In this document: piece after piece, positions 6,283 to 13,259 of the stretch
How the letters are laid out: each line of letters begins with the position of its first letter
Position numbering within the stretch: position 1 is the first letter of the stretch
Position numbers and translations under genes: made by a program
NCBI GenBank assembly: GCA_013696045.1
Contig: JACCZH010000119.1
Span: 1 to 20,218, forward strand
Source of the DNA: Chloroflexia bacterium
GTDB lineage: Bacteria > Chloroflexota > Chloroflexia > Thermomicrobiales > CFX8
Direction of reading: 5' to 3'
Length of the DNA stretch: 20,218 nucleotides
The notes under the pieces: model-generated
The model's input: the letters and a program-made list of their open reading frames with translations, nothing else
Databases searched by the model: none
Told to the model about the DNA's origin: nothing

Positions 6283-7728
6283 TTATGTAGTCGAATCCAG
6301 GCGTGACTCAAATGCAGCTGGGCTCTCGTTGGCGAGACGCGCGGCGTCGCGGGCTGCGATGCGTCCAAAGACACAACCACGTAATACTGAAGTGGCGCCT
6401 GGATAGTTGTTATAGAAGAACTCGCCCTGCGTTTCACCGGCGGCATAGAGGCCGGGAATGACCTTGTCACGCGTGTCGATAACCCGCGCCAGCGCGTCGG
6501 TCCGCAGTCCTCCGAAGGTGAAGGTAATGCCACCGGTAACGGCGAAGGCCATGTAGGGCGGTTCCTCAATCGGCAGCGCCCAGTTCGACTTGGGAGGGTC
6601 GATCCCAAGCGCGGCCTTGCCATCCTTGCGGTCGGGCTCGAACGCAGTCTCACGGTCGACAGCGGCGTTATAATCGGAGATTGTCTGTACTAGCGTTTCC
6701 TCAGGAACACCCATCAAGCGTGCCAGCTCCTCGATGCTGTCTGCTTCGTGGGGTGGGGTGATGGTGCGGACTCCACGCTCCCAGCCAGAGTCGCGCCGTG
6801 CCTGGCCGTCGAGGATGCAGTAGCAGAGCCCTTCAGGCTGTTGGGTCATGATCTTGGAGAACTTGACATAGGTATTGTCGCGATAATCTTCACCCTCGTC
6901 CAGAAAACGCTCTCCCTGCCGGTTGACGATGACACCCAGCTGGTAGATGTAGATGGCGGTGACGCCGCCTTCCATCCGTGGCGAGTTCGCGTCGAGGACA
7001 GCTGAGTGGTAGTCGCCCCACTGGCCTGCTGATTGCGCGCCGATGTCCAGCGCCATCTGCAATCCTTCGCCGGTGTTGTAGCGTGAGCCACGCAGAATCA
7101 GGTTCTCCGCCCAGCCGCCGAGATAGCGCGCCCGCATCTCGACGTTAGCCTGGAAGCCGCCACACGCCAGCACAACCCCGCCACGTCCGAGAACATCGAT
7201 ATAACCCTGTGACCCAATTGCTCGTACTCCGACAACCCTGCCATTTGTGCCTTGAATGAGGGTGCGCGCCCCGGTTTCATACAGAAACTGGACGCCACGT
7301 TCGGCGGCGGCCGCATAGAGCGCATCCAGAACCGCCTTGCCGCCGCCGCTCGGCCGCCGCCGGTAGGTTGCGGTGTGCGGGAATCCTTTTTCCCAGCTCA
7401 CACCGCGTTCCGAGAGCCAGTCTATAGCGTCGGGAGCGCTGGCCACAAGGACGTGCACGAGGTCGCGGTTAGCCCGGCCATTGGTCACGTGCATAAAGTC
7501 GTCGAACATCTCCTGGTGGGTTGTGCCGATCGGGCTAAACTCATCAGCTTCATGTGGCACCCGGATCTGGGCATCCGAAAAGCGTGTGTTACCACCGCGC
7601 TGATCTTCGGGAGCCTTTTCCAGCAGGATTGTTTCTGCCCCATCCTCAGCGGCAGCCAGCGCCGCTGAGATTCCCGCGATCCCTCCGCCGACTATCACCA
7701 CATCCGCCCGTTGTTCTGGAACCGTCAT
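6283..7728 (-). CDS. FAD-dependent dehydrogenase, TcuA / fumarate-reductase flavoprotein type
   Basis: Flavoprotein of the succinate dehydrogenase/fumarate reductase/3-ketosteroid dehydrogenase superfamily, most like FAD-dependent tricarballylate dehydrogenase. The 481 residues have no signal peptide. The Rossmann dinucleotide fold opens the protein (VVIVGGGIAGISAAL, about 10-24, with acidic E38 ending the second strand). RGGNTRFSDAQIR (about 44-56) resembles the RGGN segment of TcuA. RYLGGWAENLILRGSRYNTGEGL lies mid-protein, and GLYAAGETQGEFFYNNYPGATS is the C-terminal FAD-binding signature. The ATG at 7728 follows GGAGAGAAGAGG; the longer reading to 7761 adds 11 residues with no ribosome-binding site. 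There is no TcuB-like iron-sulfur/membrane partner nearby, so the electron acceptor is unknown. The substrate is probably a small carboxylic acid or an enone, stated as inference. Confidence 0.9.
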   Translation of the reverse strand: MTVPEQRADVVIVGGGIAGISAALAAAEDGAETILLEKAPEDQRGGNTRFSDAQIRVPHEADEFSPIGTTHQEMFDDFMHVTNGRANRDLVHVLVASAPDAIDWLSERGVSWEKGFPHTATYRRRPSGGGKAVLDALYAAAAERGVQFLYETGARTLIQGTNGRVVGVRAIGSQGYIDVLGRGGVVLACGGFQANVEMRARYLGGWAENLILRGSRYNTGEGLQMALDIGAQSAGQWGDYHSAVLDANSPRMEGGVTAIYIYQLGVIVNRQGERFLDEGEDYRDNTYVKFSKIMTQQPEGLCYCILDGQARRDSGWERGVRTITPPHEADSIEELARLMGVPEETLVQTISDYNAAVDRETAFEPDRKDGKAALGIDPPKSNWALPIEEPPYMAFAVTGGITFTFGGLRTDALARVIDTRDKVIPGLYAAGETQGEFFYNNYPGATSVLRGCVFGRIAARDAARLANESPAAFESRLDSTT

Positions 7729-7821
7729 CAGCCTCTTCTCTCCGGTGTCTTTGAGTATCAATATCTCGTCCCGGCAGTGTAGAGGAAGATGGGTGCCCCC
7801 GGTAGAGGGCCATGACAGTGT

Positions 7822-7935
7822 CTAAGCCGTCCCGCCGGGACGGCTCTACAGGGGACCGTGTAGATGTAGTTGTCTGTAGAGACGTTCCGCTGGAACGGCT
7901 TAGCCCCTACGCCTGGTTCTCTTTAGCCCCTACGG
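7822..7935. repeat. Second palindromic repeat family, overlapping a gene end
   Basis: A perfect 10-bp inverted repeat with a one-base loop (7825-7834 / 7836-7845) is followed by CTACA...TGTAG (7846-7850 / 7859-7863) and a hairpin CGTTCC-GCT-GGAACG (7883-7897). The phrase TAGCCCCTACG occurs twice (7901-7911 and 7924-7934). The unit looks like a dispersed intergenic palindrome, distinct from the GTCATCC family. Its right end supplies the stop codon of the adjacent GGDEF-EAL gene. Confidence 0.7.
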
Positions 7936-10410
7936 CGGATCCCCGGCCAAACTCAGGAGCGCCTGGACATCGTCGGCATCCATGGGGGGATAGAGGTAGT
8001 TGCCCTGGCCGCGGTTGCAGCCGGCGGAGGTGACCCGGATCTTTTGCTCCTGGGTTTCGATGCCCTGGGCGACAACATCCATGCCGAACGCATGTGCCAG
8101 CGAGGTGATGGCGCGGATGATGGAGAGGTTACTGGTCAGACTGTTCTGGCCGCTCACAAACGTCCGGTCAATCTTGATCGTTTCAGCGGTTAGTTGCGCC
8201 AGCATGCTCAGCGATGAATAGCCCGAGCCAAAGTTATCGATAACAATGCGCACTCCCAGTTCGCTCAGCTGCCTGAGTTGCAACAGGGTGTTGCTGTCGC
8301 CCTGCGCGATAACGCTCTCGACTACTTCCAGCTTGAGACGCGTTGGATCGAGACCGCTGTCGGCGAGCACTGAACGCATCAGTTCAACAAACTGCGGCTG
8401 CTTAAATTCGCTACCGGTCAGGTTCACATGGACACTTGGTAGAAGTCCGTCACCCTGCGGGATTCTCCAGGTTGTGGCGGTGCGGCAGGCTTCTGTCAGA
8501 ACCCATTGACCGATCGGCACAATAGAGCCACTCTCGCTGGCGGCCTCAAGGAACTCCTCAGGATAGACGATCCCCCGGCGAGGATGCTGCCAGCGCACCA
8601 ACGCCTCAAAGCCTGTGATCGCGCTGGTGTTGAGATCGATTTCCGGTTGATAATGGATCAGGAGCTGGGATTCGGGCAGCGCGCTTCGTAACTCGGTCTC
8701 AAGCGCCAGGCGTTCGACAGCCTGGCCGGCCAGGCTGTCGTCAAAGACGACATACCGGCCCTTGCCGGTTGCCTTTGCCCGGTAGAGGGCGGCATCGGCG
8801 TTGCGCATGAGATCCTCGGGTGTGCGGGCGCTGAGGTCGGCGAACGCAAGGCCGATACTCGCCATCGCAAACACCTCATGGTCACCGAGCTGTAGTGGAA
8901 AGTGGAGTGCCTCCAGAATCCGTTCTGCGACCCGGACCGCTTCGGCCGCGGAGCTCATGTCTTCCAGCAAAATGGTGAACTCATCACCTGCCAGCCGGGC
9001 GACTGTATCGCCTGGCCGGACATGTTCCCGCAGCAGACGTCCCAGTGTAGCCAGCAATGCGTCACCGACGTGGTGGCCAAGGCTATCGTTGACCAGTTTG
9101 AAACGATCCAGGTCAACAAACAGCACGGCAATCGAGTTTGGACCGCGCTCCACCCGTGCCAGAGCGTGACTCAGGCGGTTCAGGAACAGCGCGCGGTTTG
9201 GCAGCCCGGTAAGCGAATCAAAGAACGCCTGGCGGGTAAGCTGGCGCTCAAGCTGTTTGTGGTCGGAGACGTCATGGGCCACCAAGATCATGCTTCCAAT
9301 GGCTGGGTCGTTCACCAGGTTGGTGATGAGTGCCTCGACGTGCCGCCAGCTTCCATCGTTGTGCGAAATCCGGAACTCAGTCGTGGGACTCGTCACACCT
9401 GGGGATTCGGCCAGACTGGTCAGTGTCTCGCGGACTCGATCCTGGTCGTCGGGGTGGATGAAAGCAAAGATGGTCCCGCTAGGGATTGGCGCGGGCGCGT
9501 AGCCAAGCGTTCGCTCGACTGACGGCGAAACGTAATCGATGAGACCATCGGCGTCAATAGTGAGAATGATGTCCGCGGTGTTCTGGACCAGGGCGTGCAA
9601 GCGCCGCTCGCTCAGATTCAGCGCATCGAAAGCCTGCGCGCGCTGTGTGACATCCACGGCGAAGGTTACCGCCGAGACGAACTGGCCAGACACGTCCCGC
9701 GCGACCGAGGTGTGCCACTCGGCGACAATAAGGTCACCGGAACTGGTTAGAGCGCGGCGTGTGTGCGATACCCGCTCGTCCAGCCCGTCCACCAGCGCGG
9801 ACAAGCAATGGAAGACTTCCGCGGCGTCCTCCTCATGAACGAACGGCCAGTCCATGACGTTTTTGCCGACAACGTCGCTCGCTTTCCAGCCAAAGAGGCG
9901 TGCCGCGCCTTGCGACCAATGTAACGCTCGCAGATCATAATCCCATTCGACCACGGCAAGTGGCGACGCCGCGAGGTGATGAAAGAGGCGCTCATAGACG
10001 GTTTGGGTGGCCGCCACAGCTTGCTGCCGGATGGTCGACAGCCGGGCATGATGCTCGAACAGGATGACACGATTGTCGAGCTCTTCCACCTGGTCGCCAT
10101 CAAGGCTGAGGTATTCATCAACGCCGGCGTCAACCAGGAGATCGGCATGCACCTCCTGGCCGCGTAGACCATAGACGATGATGAGACTCTGATTTTCACG
10201 AGGGGTTGACCGGATGCGCTGGCAAAGATGGAGCTCAGGGTAACCGGCGATTGAGAGGTCCAGAAATATCATCGGATACGTGTCACGGATGAACTCAGCC
10301 CAGAAGATATCATGATTGTCAGTCACAATAACATCGTGACCGCGGGCGGTAAGCATATGATGGAGAGCCTGGCGCGCTTCGCTTGTCCTTCCGAGGAGTA
10401 AGACGTTCAT
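7930..10410 (-). CDS. REC-PAS-PAS-GGDEF-EAL c-di-GMP signalling protein
   Basis: Soluble 826-residue protein. Residues 1-120 are a receiver-like domain with a candidate phospho-aspartate D51. However, the usual acidic pair after strand 1 is replaced (LLLGRTSE) and the conserved lysine is absent (EYLSLDG), so it may not be phosphorylated. Two PAS domains follow (about 140-255 and 268-385). The GGDEF domain (about 395-555) keeps DSLTGLPNR, VDLDRFK and the signature as AGDEF (474-478), an accepted active variant. An inhibitory-site RPGD (465-468) lies five residues before it. The EAL domain (about 570-826) has E602, N663, E698, D725, K746 and Q802. The second aspartate of the DDFG loop is N726, and the glutamate of AEGVE is Q782. 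From family knowledge, this suggests synthesis of c-di-GMP with weak or no hydrolysis. GGGGA precedes the ATG at 10410; the longer reading to 10455 is rejected. Confidence 0.95.
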   Translation of the reverse strand: MNVLLLGRTSEARQALHHMLTARGHDVIVTDNHDIFWAEFIRDTYPMIFLDLSIAGYPELHLCQRIRSTPRENQSLIIVYGLRGQEVHADLLVDAGVDEYLSLDGDQVEELDNRVILFEHHARLSTIRQQAVAATQTVYERLFHHLAASPLAVVEWDYDLRALHWSQGAARLFGWKASDVVGKNVMDWPFVHEEDAAEVFHCLSALVDGLDERVSHTRRALTSSGDLIVAEWHTSVARDVSGQFVSAVTFAVDVTQRAQAFDALNLSERRLHALVQNTADIILTIDADGLIDYVSPSVERTLGYAPAPIPSGTIFAFIHPDDQDRVRETLTSLAESPGVTSPTTEFRISHNDGSWRHVEALITNLVNDPAIGSMILVAHDVSDHKQLERQLTRQAFFDSLTGLPNRALFLNRLSHALARVERGPNSIAVLFVDLDRFKLVNDSLGHHVGDALLATLGRLLREHVRPGDTVARLAGDEFTILLEDMSSAAEAVRVAERILEALHFPLQLGDHEVFAMASIGLAFADLSARTPEDLMRNADAALYRAKATGKGRYVVFDDSLAGQAVERLALETELRSALPESQLLIHYQPEIDLNTSAITGFEALVRWQHPRRGIVYPEEFLEAASESGSIVPIGQWVLTEACRTATTWRIPQGDGLLPSVHVNLTGSEFKQPQFVELMRSVLADSGLDPTRLKLEVVESVIAQGDSNTLLQLRQLSELGVRIVIDNFGSGYSSLSMLAQLTAETIKIDRTFVSGQNSLTSNLSIIRAITSLAHAFGMDVVAQGIETQEQKIRVTSAGCNRGQGNYLYPPMDADDVQALLSLAGDPP

Positions 10411-10629
10411 TATCGGTTTCCCCACGGTTGCCCATCTGGGCACACTCCATAGCACGGCGGACCGGATGCGCGCGGATTTTGAGCGTCACGCATCCGTGTC
10501 ACGTGGAGTGTTTTCGAACCACGCTGTTGTATTAGAACCCCTGATGATCTGGTGAGCGTGTAGAGTATATGCAGAGCCTCTGACAATGCATTCAATCTGG
10601 TCGTGTCGCGGAGTCAAGCGTTTGAGAGT

Positions 10630-11163
10630 ATGGCTGCGGTGAGATTCTGGCAACGTCGTCACGAGAACGGGGAACAGGGCGCGGAACAAGCGCCGGTTGA
10701 GCCGCAACGGGCTGAAACCTGGGCCGCGCTCTTTCCTGGTGACAGCTCACTGCGTGCGTACCAATCGCGCTTTCAAGCACATACTCCGCTCTCCTGGGAG
10801 CTGGTCGAAAGCGGTCAGGGAAACCTTTTGAGGATGCTGGTCAATCGTGTTCCCGCCGACATCGGGGTGCCGGTAGTGCTAGGACTTTCAGTGCTTTATA
10901 GGGCGCACTCAAAAGCCGACCAGGCAAGCGAGTCGCTGCTGGCCACAATGACCCGTGAAGTGGAGCCCGGTCGGTCCCGCACGATGCTGGTTTGTCTGGC
11001 GACGGCCTGGCAAGCGGCCGAAGGAACAGTGTTTGACGGCCGGACCGCGAGGATTCAGTCCGAGATGCTGCGCACCCTGCGCCGGCTCTCGACAGCCGAC
11101 CTCAGTCCCACCGAGCGTGACGCGCTGCGTTTTTTGCGGGAACAGCTCGAAGATGCCGTGTAA
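10630..11163 (+). CDS. Hypothetical helical protein
   Basis: I do not recognise this 177-residue protein. It begins with a charged, probably disordered segment (about 1-30, rich in Glu, Gln and Arg). A mostly alpha-helical region follows: WAALFPGDSSLRAYQSRF, a hydrophobic helix DIGVPVVLGLSVLYRAH (about 77-93), and a C-terminal helical pair with SEMLRTLRRLS and LSPTERDALRFLREQLED. There is no signal peptide, metal motif or obvious HTH. The hydrophobic helix is too short and polar-flanked to call a membrane span. The ATG at 10630 has a weak GAGAG upstream; an in-frame GTG at 10603 would add nine residues. It is transcribed divergently from the REC-PAS-PAS-GGDEF-EAL gene across a 219-base gap, so shared regulation is possible. 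That gap holds no clear promoter or dyad I can defend. Confidence 0.6.
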   Translation: MAAVRFWQRRHENGEQGAEQAPVEPQRAETWAALFPGDSSLRAYQSRFQAHTPLSWELVESGQGNLLRMLVNRVPADIGVPVVLGLSVLYRAHSKADQASESLLATMTREVEPGRSRTMLVCLATAWQAAEGTVFDGRTARIQSEMLRTLRRLSTADLSPTERDALRFLREQLEDAV

Positions 11164-11217
11164 ACGGATGCTCTCCAGTGCGACGATCTCAGGGCTACAA
11201 TGACAGTTCTGGCGAGA

Positions 11218-11466
11218 TCAGGTCGACTCCTCGGCCTCAAGCCAGCGACGCAGCGCGTGGTCGTTGCCGTAGATCTCGTCAGCCGTCACCCAGCGCGCGG
11301 GAACCGCGCTCGCAAACGCCACCGCCTCCGGGACACCGCCTGCTTGCCGTCGCTCAGCGTCATCCTCCCACACCTGGGACAGGTACAACTCCCGATCCAG
11401 CACGGTCTGCCCGTGCGCACTCGCGTCCCCCAGAACCACGCCCATTGGCGACTCAGCTCCAGGACA
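11218..11466 (-). pseudogene. IS701-type (DDE_5) transposase remnant
   Basis: The minus-strand reading from about residue GAESPMGVVLGDASAHG through LDRELYLSQVWEDDAERRQAGGVPEAVAFA and then VPARWVTADEIYG...LRRWLE matches the central part of IS701-family transposases from memory. The ADEIYG segment contains what should be the second catalytic aspartate. Compared with intact members, roughly 20 residues are missing between EAVAFA and VPARWV, an in-frame internal deletion. Both the N-terminal half and everything after LRRWLE are absent. The apparent start in the overlapping MmcQ/YjbR gene end is accidental. No terminal inverted repeats or target duplication are visible. This is a decayed, immobile fragment. 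Confidence 0.75.
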
Positions 11467-11491
11467 TCCTTGCCAACGAGTGACCTTTCGG

Positions 11492-11878
11492 TTACCCATC
11501 TTCATCAAGTTGCTTCACCAGCTGCTTCGGGGCGATGAGCCGGTAGCTGTCGATGATGATCTCTTCGATTTCGTCCCAATCCGGGTTCATCTCAGCGTCC
11601 AGCCAGGCGGCGACCCAGCCTTTCGGACCGAGATAGGGCGGGGCAAAGTAACGTTCTGGCTCGGAGTTCACCAGAGCCTGTTGAAACTCTTGCGTTGCCT
11701 TGCACCAGACTGATGTCCGGCCTTCAGGCTGATGGAGCATCGCGAAGTTCTTGGCGCGGATCTGAAAGGTTGGCGCGCCGAACGCTTCGGCCTCGGTAGC
11801 GGCGGGCAACGGCAAGCAGATGTCGCGAAGCCTTTCCATGATCGCTTCCTCAATGGTGACGGTGGGATGGCTGGACAT
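11492..11878 (-). CDS. MmcQ/YjbR family protein
   Basis: A 128-residue protein of the MmcQ/YjbR family (CyaY-like fold), small cytosolic proteins of unclear role often annotated as DNA-binding. Family signs are the N-terminal helix ending in LPAATEAEAFGAPTFQI, a strand FAMLHQPEGRTSVWCKA, and the diagnostic block RYFAPPYLGPKGWVAAWLD. It ends with a helical C-terminus, IEEIIIDSYRLIAPKQL. Length is normal for the family. GAGGAGT sits 6 bases before the ATG, which fixes the start. It is separated from the upstream cupin gene by a strong terminator (about 11978-12016), so it is its own unit. Its 3' end abuts the transposase remnant. I cannot infer a specific partner from the context. Confidence 0.9.
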   Translation of the reverse strand: MSSHPTVTIEEAIMERLRDICLPLPAATEAEAFGAPTFQIRAKNFAMLHQPEGRTSVWCKATQEFQQALVNSEPERYFAPPYLGPKGWVAAWLDAEMNPDWDEIEEIIIDSYRLIAPKQLVKQLDEDG

Positions 11879-11973
11879 TACCGGACTCCTCGCTCACTTG
11901 GTCCTCATGGAGCACGACTCGAAAGATGTGCTCATCGTAACGCAGGCTTAAGGATTGACACATTGCAATGACA

Positions 11974-12020
11974 ACACACAAAAGGAGAGCGCAACCACTT
12001 GCGCTCTCCTTTGTGTTGTG
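11974..12020 (-). terminator. Strong terminator after the cupin gene
   Basis: Stem arms at about 11978-11994 and 11999-12016 pair almost completely (core AGGAGAGCGCAA / TTGCGCTCTCCT) around CCAC. On the minus strand the stem is followed by TTTTGTGTGTTGT. It lies just beyond the cupin stop at 12030 and insulates the MmcQ/YjbR gene. Confidence 0.85.
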
Positions 12021-12029
12021 TCTACGTGC

Positions 12030-12509
12030 CTAAACGAACTGGCAGCCGTACTTCTCGGCGGTGGCGACCAGGCGGGCGATGTTGGGAGGGCCCAGAGGCG
12101 CCGGTGGCACTGTCAGGGATTCCGCCGGCTCGCTCATCTCCTTGAAAAAATCCTCGAAACCGGAAGGAGTGAAGAAAACCAGCGCCGTGGCCTGCTCGGT
12201 CTCGATACTAAACGTGTGTACGGCGCCGCGCGGGATGATGGCCCAGGTGCCGGCCGGCGCACTCAAGACCTGCTCTCCAATGTAGAAGGTGAACTCACCA
12301 TCCAGGATGTAGAAGCACTCCTCTTCATTCTGATGAATGTGGCGTGGTGGCTCGCCACCCTTGCTGGCGCGGTACTCGATCAAGCTAAACTGGCCGTTGG
12401 TGTCATCACCGGTCGCAAGAAAGGTGATCAGTCCACCGTGATACCAGCGTGAGGTTTCGGAACTCTGCGTGCGTGCGTAGGCGGTAATGGCGTTTGCTGT
12501 TGCTGTCAT
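12030..12509 (-). CDS. Cupin-domain protein (quercetin-dioxygenase-like)
   Basis: A 159-residue single-domain cupin. Cupin motif 1 is GGEPPRHIHQNEEECFYILDG, with probable metal ligands H57, H59 and E64. Motif 2 is GTWAIIPRGAVHTFS with H98. A complete His-His-Glu-His set argues for metal binding and possible enzymatic activity, but cupins are too diverse to name a substrate. The C-terminal part (about 105-159) is a helical extension, DFFKEMSEPAE...LVATAEKYG, seen in family members annotated as quercetin 2,3-dioxygenase-like. There is no signal peptide. The ATG at 12509 is preceded by AGAGGAAAGG; the longer reading to 12632 runs back into the secreted-protein gene and is rejected. It lies only 40 bases after the stop of that gene on the same strand, so they are very likely co-transcribed. 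Confidence 0.9.
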   Translation of the reverse strand: MTATANAITAYARTQSSETSRWYHGGLITFLATGDDTNGQFSLIEYRASKGGEPPRHIHQNEEECFYILDGEFTFYIGEQVLSAPAGTWAIIPRGAVHTFSIETEQATALVFFTPSGFEDFFKEMSEPAESLTVPPAPLGPPNIARLVATAEKYGCQFV

Positions 12510-12549
12510 CTGTGTAACCTTTCCTCTTTTGTGCTCTGTAGACGGCGTA

Positions 12550-13116
12550 TTAGTGACCACAGTAAACATTCGGGTTGAACTGGCTGAAGACTCCTGACGG
12601 ATTGTTCTTCCAGATCCAGACGTGCAGGTCATAGTGTTCCGGCATGCCCGGCTCGTGACCCGCCATCGGGCCGTCGAACGGCTGCCCGAAAACGTAGGGC
12701 GTCGTCTCAGTTAGCGCGGATGCCATGAAATACTCCACGCCAACCAGTCTCAGCCCATGGTGTGTTGGCTCATAGAGCAGAACTTCTGGTTGCATCGGGT
12801 CGATAACGTCGTCGCTCGCCAGGGCAGGGTTCATGTAGTGGATGCCCATGCCGCCCAGTTCCGGTACTTCGAGACAGTGCCCCGCTGGAACGTAGCCGGC
12901 TTCGATTGCCGCCTTGACGTTGTGATATTTGGCCGTATTCCCGCGCAGCATGGCAAGCTCGCGGACGGTTGTTCGTTTGGCGCCAGAGCCCGTTGGCTTG
13001 GCTTCCGTCAGTGCCGGCAGCGCAGCGGTCGCGACCACCACGCACAGCAAGAGCAGCATTGCCCCTCGTCTCATCTTTGAAACCCGTCCCTTCTTTTCTT
13101 TCGGCCCGGCCGACAT
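12550..13116 (-). CDS. Secreted protein of unknown function
   Basis: A 188-residue exported protein. A basic n-region (MSAGPKEKKGRVSKMRRG), a hydrophobic core (AMLLLLCVVVATAALPAL) and a probable signal peptidase I site after LTEA (about residue 39) make a Sec signal. The mature part is rich in His and aromatic residues: GHCLEVPELGGMGIHYMNP, LLYEPTHHGLRLVGVEYFM, and HEPGMPEHYDLHVWIWKNNP. It ends FSQFNPNVYCGH, and two cysteines in the mature part could form a disulfide. Repeated histidines suggest metal binding, but I do not recognise an enzyme family. The ATG at 13116 has AGAGG 8 bases upstream; the internal ATG at 13074 would give a shorter signal peptide and is an alternative. It leads a two-gene unit with the cupin. 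An 18-bp palindrome lies about 120 bases upstream. Confidence 0.82.
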   Translation of the reverse strand: MSAGPKEKKGRVSKMRRGAMLLLLCVVVATAALPALTEAKPTGSGAKRTTVRELAMLRGNTAKYHNVKAAIEAGYVPAGHCLEVPELGGMGIHYMNPALASDDVIDPMQPEVLLYEPTHHGLRLVGVEYFMASALTETTPYVFGQPFDGPMAGHEPGMPEHYDLHVWIWKNNPSGVFSQFNPNVYCGH

Positions 13117-13237
13117 GGCCGGCGCCTCTACCGGGAGTCTGTATGCCGTCGTTGGCATGCTTTGATAATGCGCTCCACACGACGAAAACACATCGGCTAT
13201 ACGGCGTATCTTCTGACGTATTGTGGGAATGACCGGC

Positions 13238-13255
13238 CTACCTCATATGAGGTAG
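13238..13255. promoter_or_regulatory. 18-bp perfect palindrome upstream of secreted-protein/cupin unit
   Basis: CTACCTCAT directly abuts its reverse complement ATGAGGTAG. It lies between the stop of the AfsR-like regulator gene (13260) and the start of the secreted-protein gene (13116). With no loop it is a poor terminator but a good shape for a dimeric DNA-binding protein. Function is unproven. Confidence 0.4.
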
Positions 13256-13259
13256 AGGG

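Noticed and set aside
11178..11538. Plus-strand frames of about 100 codons over the transposase fragment
   Set aside because: They are antisense to the recognisable IS701 remnant and have no domain character or ribosome-binding site.
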